A stretch of DNA of 14,377 bases from DASPPM01 sp052143835. GTDB taxonomy: Bacteria > Pseudomonadota > Alphaproteobacteria > JACZXZ01. The position numbers were made by a program, and so were the translations under genes. Positions 6,614-14,377 of the stretch are shown here, one piece after another. Under the pieces are notes generated by a model. That model was not told the DNA's origin and did no database searches. It was given only the letters and a program-made list of their open reading frames with translations. The DNA lies in assembly GCA_052143835.1 (NCBI GenBank), contig JBKQRV010000146.1:1-14377 (forward strand). The letters run 5' to 3'. Position 1 is the stretch's first letter, and every line of letters starts with the position of its first letter.

Positions 6614-6688
6614 GGGGTCGCTGACCGCGCGTGTCCGCCCCGAAGCAGCGAACGACGGAACCGGAACAGCGAACGGAAGACGCCACAC

Positions 6689-7582
6689 ATGTCTCTCATT
6701 CCCTTCGACGACCGTGACGGCACCATCTGGTTCGATGGCCATCTCGTCCCTTGGCGCGATGCGAAGCTGCACGTGCTGAGCCACGGCCTGCATTACGCGA
6801 GCTGCGTGTTCGAGGGCGAGCGGGTCTATGCCGGCACCATCTTCAAGGTGAACGAGCACAGCGAGCGGCTCGCCGCCTCGGCGCGGATTCTCGATTTCGA
6901 GATTCCGTGGTCGGTCGCGGAGATCGACAAGGCGTGCAACGAGGTGGTGGTCGCCAACAACATCTCGGACGGCTACGTGCGCCCGATCGCCTGGCGCGGC
7001 AGCGAGATGATGGGCGTGTCGGCGCAGTCGAGCAAGATTCATCTGGCGATCGCGGCGTGGCGCTGGCCCTCCTACTTCTCGCCCGAGGCGCGGCTCAAGG
7101 GGATCCGCATGTGCTGGGCGAAGTATGCGCGTCCGTCGCCGCACACGGCACCCACCGGGAGCAAGGCGGCGGGTCTCTATATGATCTGCACGATCAGCAA
7201 GCACGCGGCGGAGCGCGCCGGCTATGCCGACGCGCTCATGCTCGACTGGCGCGGTCAGATCGCCGAGGCGACCGGGGCCAACATCTTCCTCGTGCGCCAC
7301 GGCGAGCTGCACACGCCGACGCCCGACTGCTTCCTGAACGGCATTACGCGCCGCACCGTGATTTCGCTCGCCGAGGAGCATCAGATCAAGGTCGTCGAGC
7401 GCGCCATCATGCCGAGCGAGCTCTCGACCACGCAGGAGGTCTTCATCTGCGGCACCGCCGCCGAGGTGACCCCCGTCGCCGAGATCGGCGAATACCAGTT
7501 CAAGGTCGGACCGGTCACGCGCATGCTCATGGAAGGCTACGACAAGCTCGTGCGCCGGGGAGGCAAGAGCAAGGCGGCCTGA
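6689..7582 (+). CDS. ilvE: Branched-chain amino acid aminotransferase
   Basis: This 297-residue fold-type IV PLP enzyme transfers the amino group between Leu, Ile or Val and 2-oxoglutarate in the cytoplasm. Visible features are the N-terminal WFDGHLVPW and HGLHYASCVFEGERVY, the catalytic Lys159 in TGSKAAGLYM, the cofactor-binding EATGANIFLV (Glu193), LNGITRRTVISLA and GTAAEVTPVAEI. These fit IlvE rather than D-amino-acid transaminase or aminodeoxychorismate lyase. The ATG at 6689 is chosen because MSLIPFDDRDGTIWFDG matches the family start and GGAAG lies about 9 nt upstream; the frame is open 32 codons further, without a better signal. It is divergent from the MarR gene. It may work in biosynthesis or in branched-chain catabolism, whose products feed the methylmalonyl-CoA mutase encoded later. 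Confidence 0.93.
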   Translation: MSLIPFDDRDGTIWFDGHLVPWRDAKLHVLSHGLHYASCVFEGERVYAGTIFKVNEHSERLAASARILDFEIPWSVAEIDKACNEVVVANNISDGYVRPIAWRGSEMMGVSAQSSKIHLAIAAWRWPSYFSPEARLKGIRMCWAKYARPSPHTAPTGSKAAGLYMICTISKHAAERAGYADALMLDWRGQIAEATGANIFLVRHGELHTPTPDCFLNGITRRTVISLAEEHQIKVVERAIMPSELSTTQEVFICGTAAEVTPVAEIGEYQFKVGPVTRMLMEGYDKLVRRGGKSKAA

Positions 7583-7622
7583 GGCGCTTCTATCCCCCCT
7601 GCCGGGCGCTCTGACGGCGCTG

Positions 7623-7961
7623 CTATGCGTGCCCGCCGTGGAGGATGTGCTCGCGCATGCCGGTATCGTAGGCGAGACCTTGGGCGGTGAGCACGGCACC
7701 CATCGGATAGAGCGAGCGGATGAGCCCCTTGCGCTCGAGCACCGCGTACACGGCCGGATTTGACAGCCCCGTCGCGTCGCGCGCGGCCACGGCGAAGTCG
7801 CCGACGTGGAAATGGTCGCCGTGGGGGGCCGGGAGCTGCGTGACCATGACGTCCTCGCCGCGCCGGGTGGCATGCTCGGGATGGCGCGCCAGCTCCTGCA
7901 GCAACGCAAGCGTCTTGAGCTGCAGCGGATTGAGCTTGAGCGGGTTGTGCTTCGTGGCCAT
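7623..7961 (-). CDS. Conserved-looking small protein with winged-helix-like fold and His clusters
   Basis: I cannot name this 112-residue protein. It starts MATKHNPLKLNPLQLKTLALLQELARHP, a likely helix pair. The second half, ARDATGLSNPAVYAVLERKG followed by LIR, a short turn and LTAQGLAYDTG, reads like a winged helix. Two His clusters stand out: HGDHFHVGDF (His47, His50, His52) and a tail HILHGGHA (His105, His108, His111). They might bind a metal. The ATG at 7961 has a GAGAGGGGA ribosome-binding site overlapping the region just after the kynureninase stop, 14 bp upstream. Tight spacing indicates co-transcription with kynU, so a regulatory or accessory role in tryptophan breakdown is possible but unproven. 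Confidence 0.75.
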   Translation of the reverse strand: MATKHNPLKLNPLQLKTLALLQELARHPEHATRRGEDVMVTQLPAPHGDHFHVGDFAVAARDATGLSNPAVYAVLERKGLIRSLYPMGAVLTAQGLAYDTGMREHILHGGHA

Positions 7962-7975
7962 GGCAGTCCCCTCTC

Positions 7976-9226
7976 TCACGTGACGGCGGCGCGGGTCTGG
8001 AACTCGGCGCGTCGCCACGCACCTTCCTCCATCACCCTCCGCAATTGCTCGACGGCATCCCAGATGTCGACGTAGCGGAGGTATAGAGGCGCGAAACCGA
8101 AGCGCATGTAGTCGGGCGCGCGGAAGTCGCCGATCACGCCGCGCGCGATAAGCGCCTGCACGATGGCATAGCCGTCTCTGTGGCGCAGCGAGACCTGGCT
8201 GCCGCGCAGCACCGCCTCACGCGGGCTCGCGAGGGTGAAGCCGAAGGTGCCGCAGCGCTCCTCGACGAGGCGGATGAAGAGCTCGGTGAGCGCCGTCGAT
8301 TTGGCGCTGAGTGCGGCGAAGTCGGCCGCGAGCATAAGATCGACGCCGCACTCGAGCGCTGCCAGGCCGAGCACGGAGGGCGTGCTACACACCGTGCGTG
8401 CGATTCCGGGCGCCGGACGATAATGCGGCTCGAAGGCGAAGGGATCGGCATGGCCAAGCCAGCCCGTGAGCGGCTGCTCGAGCGCCTCTTGCAGGCGCCT
8501 GGCGACGTAGAGGAAGGCGGGTGCCCCCGGGCCGCCGTTGAGATATTTGTAGCCGCAGCCGACCGCGAGATCGGCGCGGCAACGGTCGAGTGCCACCTCA
8601 ATGGCACCTGCGCTGTGGCAGAGGTCCCACAGCATGAGCGCCCCCTTCGCTTGCGCGCGCGCGGTGATCCCGGCCATGTCGTGGATTTCGGCGGTCTTGA
8701 AGTCGACGTGGGTCAGGCTCACGACCGCCACGTCGCCGTCGATCGCGTCCAAGATCTCGTCCTTCTCCACGAGGCGCAAGCGATAGCCGCTGCCGAGGAG
8801 CTCGGCCAAGCCCTGGGCGATGTAGAGATCGGTCGGGAAATTGCCCGCCTCGGAGAGGATGGTCTTGCGCCCGGGCCTGAGCCGGAGTGCGGCCGCGAGC
8901 AGCTTGAAGAGGTTGATCGAGGTGGTGTCGATGGCCACGACCTGGCCGGGCTCGGCACCGAGGAGGTGGGCGATCTTCTCGCCGACGAGGGATGGAAGCG
9001 CCATCCAGCCGCACTCGCGCCAGCCCTTGATGAGGTCCTTGCCCCACTCGGCCTCGATCACTTGCGTAACGCGCGCCGCCGTCGCCTTGGGCAGTGCCCC
9101 GAGCGAATTGCCGTCGAGATAGAGGATGCCTTCGGGGAGGGCGAACCTCGCGCGCAATGGTGCGAGCGCGTCGCGCGCATCGAGGCTGTCGAGGTCGGCG
9201 CGGGCGAGGGGTGCCATCTGGATCAT
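7976..9226 (-). CDS. kynU: Kynureninase
   Basis: This 416-residue fold-type I PLP enzyme cleaves kynurenine to anthranilate and alanine in tryptophan breakdown. Markers are YLDGNSLGALPKA near the N-terminus, the NFPTDLY loop (129-135), LTHVDFKTAEIHDM, the cofactor Asp201 in LWDLCHSAGA and the Schiff-base Lys227 in GCGYKYLNGGPGAPAFLY. WLGHADPFAFEPHYRPAPG and the C-terminal RFGFAPLYLRYVDIWDAV also fit the family. Length and all key residues look intact. The ATG at 9226 has GGGAG about 9 nt upstream; a second ATG at 9217 is possible. No tryptophan dioxygenase or kynurenine formamidase gene is in the window. It is followed by the small winged-helix-like gene and is divergent from the mutase gene across 173 bp. 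Confidence 0.95.
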   Translation of the reverse strand: MIQMAPLARADLDSLDARDALAPLRARFALPEGILYLDGNSLGALPKATAARVTQVIEAEWGKDLIKGWRECGWMALPSLVGEKIAHLLGAEPGQVVAIDTTSINLFKLLAAALRLRPGRKTILSEAGNFPTDLYIAQGLAELLGSGYRLRLVEKDEILDAIDGDVAVVSLTHVDFKTAEIHDMAGITARAQAKGALMLWDLCHSAGAIEVALDRCRADLAVGCGYKYLNGGPGAPAFLYVARRLQEALEQPLTGWLGHADPFAFEPHYRPAPGIARTVCSTPSVLGLAALECGVDLMLAADFAALSAKSTALTELFIRLVEERCGTFGFTLASPREAVLRGSQVSLRHRDGYAIVQALIARGVIGDFRAPDYMRFGFAPLYLRYVDIWDAVEQLRRVMEEGAWRRAEFQTRAAVT

Positions 9227-9330
9227 CGCACTAAGCTCCCGGGCGTGGCGGCGAGGCTAGCTTGGGGAAAGCGGCCGCCGCGCGCAAGGGGGCGTGCCGC
9301 GCCGACCAGGACAAGTTGGCCTAACTTTCC

Positions 9331-9354
9331 CCTCTCCTCCTTCAGGAGGAGAGG
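9331..9354. repeat. Short palindromic repeat, copy 2
   Basis: CCTCTCCTCC (9331-9340) and GGAGGAGAGG (9345-9354) form a perfect 10-bp stem with a TTCA loop. It lies between kynU and the mutase gene, upstream of the mutase promoter. The core and loop match the repeats at 11959 and 12008. Confidence 0.65.
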
Positions 9355-9361
9355 AGAATCT

Positions 9362-9391
9362 TTGCGGCAACCTTTTGCCGCGCGATATAAT
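9362..9391 (+). promoter_or_regulatory. Mutase promoter with embedded dyad (predicted leaderless or near-leaderless)
   Basis: TTGCGG (9362-9367, 3 of 6) is followed after 18 bp by a perfect TATAAT (9386-9391). The ATG is at 9400, so the predicted 5' leader is 0-3 nt. GCGGCAA (9364-9370) and TTGCCGC (9375-9381) form an exact 7-bp inverted repeat with a 4-bp centre that fills the space between the boxes, a good position for a repressor. Confidence 0.55.
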
Positions 9392-9399
9392 GAGCCGCC

Positions 9400-11550
<2,151 letters not shown>

Positions 11551-11610
11551 GGTTGCACAACACCCCCCGCGCCCTCATGCTCGCGGGCCCTCCGCCCGTC
11601 CGTCGGGCAA

Positions 11611-11626
11611 GGTGACGATGGTCACA
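11611..11626. promoter_or_regulatory. CRP/FNR-family-like dyad upstream of the small peptide gene
   Basis: GGTGA, six bases (CGATGG), then TCACA matches the CRP consensus TGTGA-N6-TCACA at 9 of 10 defined bases; the inner dyad GTGAC-N4-GTCAC is exact. Its centre is about 76 bp before the ATG at 11695, a sensible place for activation. No convincing promoter boxes were found in this gap. Confidence 0.4.
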
Positions 11627-11694
11627 GACACGTTCGTTGCTCCGAGATAGTTTTGCCACGTTGTGAAATGCACGTCCGAGCAAGGAGGGAGCTC

Positions 11695-11847
11695 ATGAGC
11701 AAGAACAAGCCGACCAAGAAGGACACCCGGATTTCCTCAGCGGACAAGCTGGCGAAGGCGGGCAAGAAGGCGGACAAGAAGGCGAGCGACGAGCTTGCGG
11801 AAGAAGAGCTCAAGGGGGTTTCCGGCGGGCTCCTGCCGGGGGTCTGA
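11695..11847 (+). CDS. Small Lys-rich peptide with double-glycine leader-type C-terminus (candidate RiPP/bacteriocin-type precursor)
   Basis: The ATG at 11695 has a near-perfect AAGGAGGGA ribosome-binding site 5 nt upstream, so translation is very likely. The 50 residues begin MSKNKPTKKDTRISSADKLA, contain 11 Lys, and end SDELAEEELKGVSGGLLPGV. The EEELKGVSGG motif, with Gly44-Gly45, is what export proteases recognise in double-glycine leaders of bacteriocins and other peptides. Here only LLPGV follows, an unusually short core. No maturation enzyme or peptidase-containing (C39) exporter is nearby; the ABC transporter downstream is Atm1-type. The stop may be caused by a frameshift (see findings). 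It could be an orphan peptide exported by a transporter elsewhere, a remnant, or a small basic cytosolic protein. The function is not assigned. Confidence 0.7.
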   Translation: MSKNKPTKKDTRISSADKLAKAGKKADKKASDELAEEELKGVSGGLLPGV

Positions 11848-11958
11848 CCAAGAGCCTGCCTGAGGGCGCTGCGTCCCCGGTCTCCACGAAGGCGGCCAGG
11901 AAGGGCGCCGGCGAGACGAGCAAAGCAGCCGGCGTGGCGCAAGCACCTCCTCATCCCA

Positions 11959-11984
11959 CCCTTTCCTCCTGAAGGAGGAGAGGG
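11959..11984. repeat. Short palindromic repeat, copy 3
   Basis: Arms 11959-11969 and 11974-11984 form an 11-bp stem (one G-T pair) with a TGAA loop. The core CCTCC/GGAGG is the same as copy 2. It lies between the small peptide gene and the ABC exporter gene. Confidence 0.6.
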
Positions 11985-12007
11985 ACCAATCGTGCAGCGG
12001 CGAACTT

Positions 12008-12034
12008 CCCCCTTCCCCCTTCAGGGGAAGAGGG
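12008..12034. repeat. Short palindromic repeat, copy 4
   Basis: Arms 12008-12018 and 12024-12034 pair with one mismatch around a 5-nt loop containing TTCA (core CTTCCCC/GGGGAAG). It lies 23 bp after copy 3, so the two form a tandem pair. Together they fill much of the 236-bp gap before the exporter, which otherwise shows no gene. Confidence 0.55.
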
Positions 12035-12083
12035 TAAGCGAAGGGGCTGGCGCGCCGCTGCCCGGCCCATTACCTTCTCCGCC

Positions 12084-13955
12084 ATGACGCCGCCCCGACC
12101 AGTGACCTCGACGCGCCAGTCTGCCGCGGAAGCCTGGCGCACGATCCGCACGCTCCTGCCCTATCTCTGGCCCAAGGGGGCCACGGAGCTCAAGGTGCGG
12201 GTGGTGACGGCCCTTCTCTTCCTCCTTGCCGCCAAGCTTTGCAACGTCTACGTGCCCATGCTCTACAAGCGCGCGGTCGACAGCTTGAGCCAAGGGGCGG
12301 GCGGTCACGTCACGGCGGCGGCCGTGGCCGCTGCCGGCGTGCCGATCGGCATCATCCTCGCCTACGGCCTCGCGCGCGTGATGGCGCTCGTCTTCGGCGA
12401 GCTCAGGGATGCGGTCTTCGCCAAGGTCGCCGCACGCGCCATCCGGCAAGTGGCGCTCCGCACCTTCGTGCATCTCCACCGCCTGGCCCTTCGCTTCCAT
12501 CTCGACCGGCGCACCGGCGGCATGGTGCGCTCGATCGAGCGGGGGACGACGGGGATCGAGTTCGCGCTCAGCTTCATGCTCTTCAACATCCTGCCGACGC
12601 TCGTCGAGATCGGCCTCGTCTGCGGCGTGCTGTGGGTGCTCTTCGATTTCTGGTTCGCCTTCGTCACCTTCGTCACCATTGCGGGCTACATCGCCTTCAC
12701 CCTCTCCGTCACCGAGTGGCGTACGAAATACCGCCGCCGGATGAACGAGAGCGACCAGGAGGCGAACACCAAGGCGATCGACAGCCTGCTCAACTACGAG
12801 ACGGTCAAGTACTTCGGCAACGAGGCGCACGAGGCGGGGCGCTACGAGCAGGCGCTCGCGCGCTACGAGCGCGCCTCGATCCAAAGCAAGGTGACGCTCT
12901 CGCTCCTCAACGTCGGCCAGGCGGCGATCATCGCGGTGGGGCTCACGGTCATCATGGTGATGGCCGGAGCGGGGGTCGTGGCCGGGCGGATGACGATCGG
13001 CGACTTCGTGCTGGTCAACACCTATCTCATCCAGCTCTACATCCCGCTCAATTTCCTCGGCTTCGTCTACCGCGAGATGCGCCAGTCGCTCATCGACATG
13101 GAGGCGATGTTCCGCCTCCTCAAGATCGATGCCGAGATCGAGGACGCGCCCGACGCGAAGCCGCTTCTGCCGCGAGGCGGGGAGGTCGTCTTCGACCACG
13201 TCTTCTTCGGCTACGACGCGCGCCGGCCCATCCTCAAGGACGTCTCCTTCACCGTGCCGCCCGGCAGATCGGTCGCCATCGTGGGGCCGAGCGGAGCGGG
13301 CAAATCGACCATCTCGCGCCTCCTCTTCCGCTTCTACGAGGTGAGCGGCGGCCGGCTCCTGGTCGACGGCCAGGACGTGCGCCGGGTGACGCAAGCGAGC
13401 TTGCGGGCCGCGATCGGCATCGTGCCGCAGGACACCGTCCTCTTCAACGACACCATCTACTACAACATCGCCTACGGCCGGCCCGGAGCGACGCGGGAGG
13501 AGGTCGAAGGGGCGGCGCGGCTCGCGCGCATCCACGATTTCATCCTGAGCCTGCCCGACGGCTACAAGAGCATGGTGGGCGAGCGCGGCCTCAAGCTCTC
13601 GGGCGGGGAGAAGCAGCGCGTCGCGATCGCGCGCACGATCTTGAAGCGCCCGCTCATCCTGCTCTTCGACGAGGCGACCTCCGCACTCGACTCCAAGACG
13701 GAGCGGGAGATCCAGGCCTCCTTGCGCGAGGTCTCGACCGACCACACCACGCTCATGATCGCGCACCGCCTCTCGACCGTGATCGAGGCGGACGAGATCC
13801 TCGTGCTCGAGGAGGGCCGCATCGTCGAGCGCGGCCATCACGCCGAGCTGCTCGCGCGCGGCGGCACCTATGCCGCGATGTGGCGGCGCCAGCAGGAGGC
13901 GGCCGAGCTGGGCCTGCCGGATGCCGACGAGCTCAGGGCGAGTGCAGTCGGGTAA
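12084..13955 (+). CDS. atm1: Atm1-type ABC exporter (fused membrane and ATPase domains)
   Basis: This 623-residue half-transporter has a six-helix membrane domain (about 38-345) and one ATPase domain (about 365-600). Atm1-family marks are NVYVPMLYKRAVD, FHLDRRTGGMVRSIERGTTG, and ESDQEANTKAIDSLLNYETV followed by KYFGNE. The ATPase has Walker A GPSGAGKST (401-409), the Q-loop (Gln449), signature LSGGE (505-509), Walker B LILLFDE with Glu530, and switch His561. Homologues in mitochondria and alphaproteobacteria export glutathione-linked compounds across the inner membrane and affect iron-sulfur maturation or metal tolerance. There is no C39 peptidase domain, so it is not a typical double-glycine peptide exporter despite following the peptide gene. 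The ATG at 12084 lacks a Shine-Dalgarno motif. It ends 30 bp before an inverted-repeat element. Confidence 0.95.
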   Translation: MTPPRPVTSTRQSAAEAWRTIRTLLPYLWPKGATELKVRVVTALLFLLAAKLCNVYVPMLYKRAVDSLSQGAGGHVTAAAVAAAGVPIGIILAYGLARVMALVFGELRDAVFAKVAARAIRQVALRTFVHLHRLALRFHLDRRTGGMVRSIERGTTGIEFALSFMLFNILPTLVEIGLVCGVLWVLFDFWFAFVTFVTIAGYIAFTLSVTEWRTKYRRRMNESDQEANTKAIDSLLNYETVKYFGNEAHEAGRYEQALARYERASIQSKVTLSLLNVGQAAIIAVGLTVIMVMAGAGVVAGRMTIGDFVLVNTYLIQLYIPLNFLGFVYREMRQSLIDMEAMFRLLKIDAEIEDAPDAKPLLPRGGEVVFDHVFFGYDARRPILKDVSFTVPPGRSVAIVGPSGAGKSTISRLLFRFYEVSGGRLLVDGQDVRRVTQASLRAAIGIVPQDTVLFNDTIYYNIAYGRPGATREEVEGAARLARIHDFILSLPDGYKSMVGERGLKLSGGEKQRVAIARTILKRPLILLFDEATSALDSKTEREIQASLREVSTDHTTLMIAHRLSTVIEADEILVLEEGRIVERGHHAELLARGGTYAAMWRRQQEAAELGLPDADELRASAVG

Positions 13956-13985
13956 GGCGCGCATCTCGCTTCTCGAACTCGTTTG

Positions 13986-14181
13986 ACCACGGAGACACGG
14001 AGGACACGGAGAAGAATTCGCTCCTGGATTGCTTCGCCTGCCTCCGCCGAAGCGAAGCCGCTTCGGCTTTGCGCAGGCAGGTCGGCTTCGCCTCCTCGCA
14101 ATGACGATCCTAAACCCGTCATCGCGAGCCGAAGGCGAAGCGATCCAGACCGCTTCTCCGTGTCCTCCGTGCCTCCGTGGT
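13986..14181. repeat. 196-bp nested inverted-repeat (MITE-like) element
   Basis: Terminal arms 13986-14014 and 14153-14181 are inverted repeats of 29 bp with one mismatch, built from ACGGAG/CTCCGT units. A second pair lies inside: 14024-14039 and 14133-14148 match at 15 of 16 positions (CTGGATTGCTTCGCCT and its complement). It encodes no protein. It fills most of the 278-bp gap between the exporter and meaB. A TTAA at 14184-14187 follows the right arm, but I see no matching target duplication on the left. Whether it is mobile is unknown. Confidence 0.8.
14037..14081. repeat. Inner hairpin inside the nested element
   Basis: CCTGCC (14037-14042) pairs with GGCAGG (14076-14081). Inside that, GCCGAAGCG (14046-14054) pairs exactly with CGCTTCGGC (14059-14067) around an AAGC loop. 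This interrupts the left inner arm of the 196-bp element and looks like a later insertion. Confidence 0.6.
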
Positions 14182-14233
14182 GATTAACCCGTCTCCCATG
14201 GCGGCCGTCGCGGTTTTCCGTTAGGAAGGCGCC

Positions 14234-14377
14234 ATGAGCGAGAAGCGCACGACCAAGCCTGACGAGATCGAGCGCTTGGCCGCCGCCGTCGAGGGGGGCG
14301 AGCGCCGCGCGCTCGCGCGCGCCATCACGCTTGTCGAATCGACGCACGCCGATCATCGCGCCAAGGCGGAAGCGCTC
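14234..14377 (+). CDS. meaB: MeaB-type methylmalonyl-CoA mutase-associated GTPase, N-terminal part
   Basis: Only the first 48 codons are in the window; the frame is open at the right edge. The start ATG at 14234 has TAGGAAGG 4 nt upstream. The residues include EIERLAAAVEGGERRALARA followed by ITLVESTHADHRAKAEAL. This is the helical N-terminus typical of the MeaB/ArgK family (RRALARAITLVES is the most telling part). The GTP-binding motifs lie beyond the window. MeaB is a G3E-related GTPase that guards cofactor loading and protects methylmalonyl-CoA mutase from inactivation, which fits the mutase gene 2.7 kb upstream on the same strand. The nested inverted-repeat element ends 52 bp before its start codon. 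Confidence 0.85.
   Translation, partial: MSEKRTTKPDEIERLAAAVEGGERRALARAITLVESTHADHRAKAEAL

Noticed and set aside
6095..7909. 604-codon open frame on the minus strand running from the MarR gene through antisense of the aminotransferase gene
   Set aside because: Only the last 160 codons (from 6577) look like protein. The rest is antisense of ilvE and reads as Arg/His/Ala-rich sequence caused by third-position GC bias.
11594..11608. GCCCG/CGGGC hairpin after the mutase gene as a terminator
   Set aside because: The stem is only 5 bp and no T-run follows; such hairpins are expected by chance at this GC content.
11622..11954. 110-codon minus-strand frame opposite the small peptide gene
   Set aside because: It has no ribosome-binding site and no recognisable motif, and it overlaps a peptide gene with a very strong start signal on the other strand.
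11695..13955. Reading the peptide gene plus ABC transporter as a classical bacteriocin export cassette
   Set aside because: The transporter has Atm1-family motifs and no C39 peptidase domain, and 236 bp with two palindromic repeats separate the genes. Adjacency alone is not enough.
12021..13964. 647-codon antisense frame over the Atm1 exporter gene
   Set aside because: Same cause as other shadows. The exporter has all ABC motifs on the plus strand; the antisense product has none.

Overview
The window is a GC-rich (roughly two-thirds G+C or more), densely coded chromosomal segment. It most likely comes from an alphaproteobacterium of Rhodospirillales-like type. The evidence is the gene content: a Phasin_2-type phasin, a petP/petR-like MarR and OmpR pair next to a branched-chain aminotransferase, an Atm1-type ABC exporter, and methylmalonyl-CoA mutase with MeaB. 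Extreme third-position GC leaves long antisense frames open over most genes. I treat these as shadows. No rRNA, tRNA, CRISPR array, phage gene or transposase was seen.

Layout. Positions 2-205 (+) hold the 3' end of a YbaK-type aminoacyl-tRNA deacylase. Positions 318-1972 (+) hold a TetR-fold regulator, a phasin behind a striking palindromic operator, and a CsaA-like tRNA-binding protein. Positions 2007-3875 (-) are a two-gene unit of a 2OG-Fe(II) oxygenase and a membrane-anchored SGNH hydrolase. Positions 3993-6577 (-) hold a MarR regulator, an OmpR-type response regulator and its sensor histidine kinase. The MarR gene is divergent from a branched-chain aminotransferase (6689-7582, +). Positions 7623-9226 (-) encode kynureninase followed by a small winged-helix-like protein of unknown function. 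From 9400 (+) come methylmalonyl-CoA mutase, a 50-residue Lys-rich peptide with a double-glycine leader-type C-terminus, an Atm1-type ABC exporter, a 196-bp nested inverted-repeat element and the start of meaB.

How the genes fit together. The mutase and MeaB belong to propionyl-CoA/methylmalonyl-CoA metabolism. The aminotransferase and kynureninase handle amino acids, and the phasin coats polyhydroxyalkanoate granules. Together they suggest a heterotroph that breaks down amino acids and stores carbon. The MarR/OmpR/kinase cluster resembles the petP-petR locus known from Rhodobacter.

The least ordinary items are the double-glycine peptide gene between mutase and ABC exporter, with a possible frameshifted extension and a CRP-like site upstream; promoter boxes that abut start codons and so predict leaderless mRNAs; the 21-bp phasin operator; a dispersed family of short pyrimidine/purine palindromes; and the nested inverted-repeat element before meaB.
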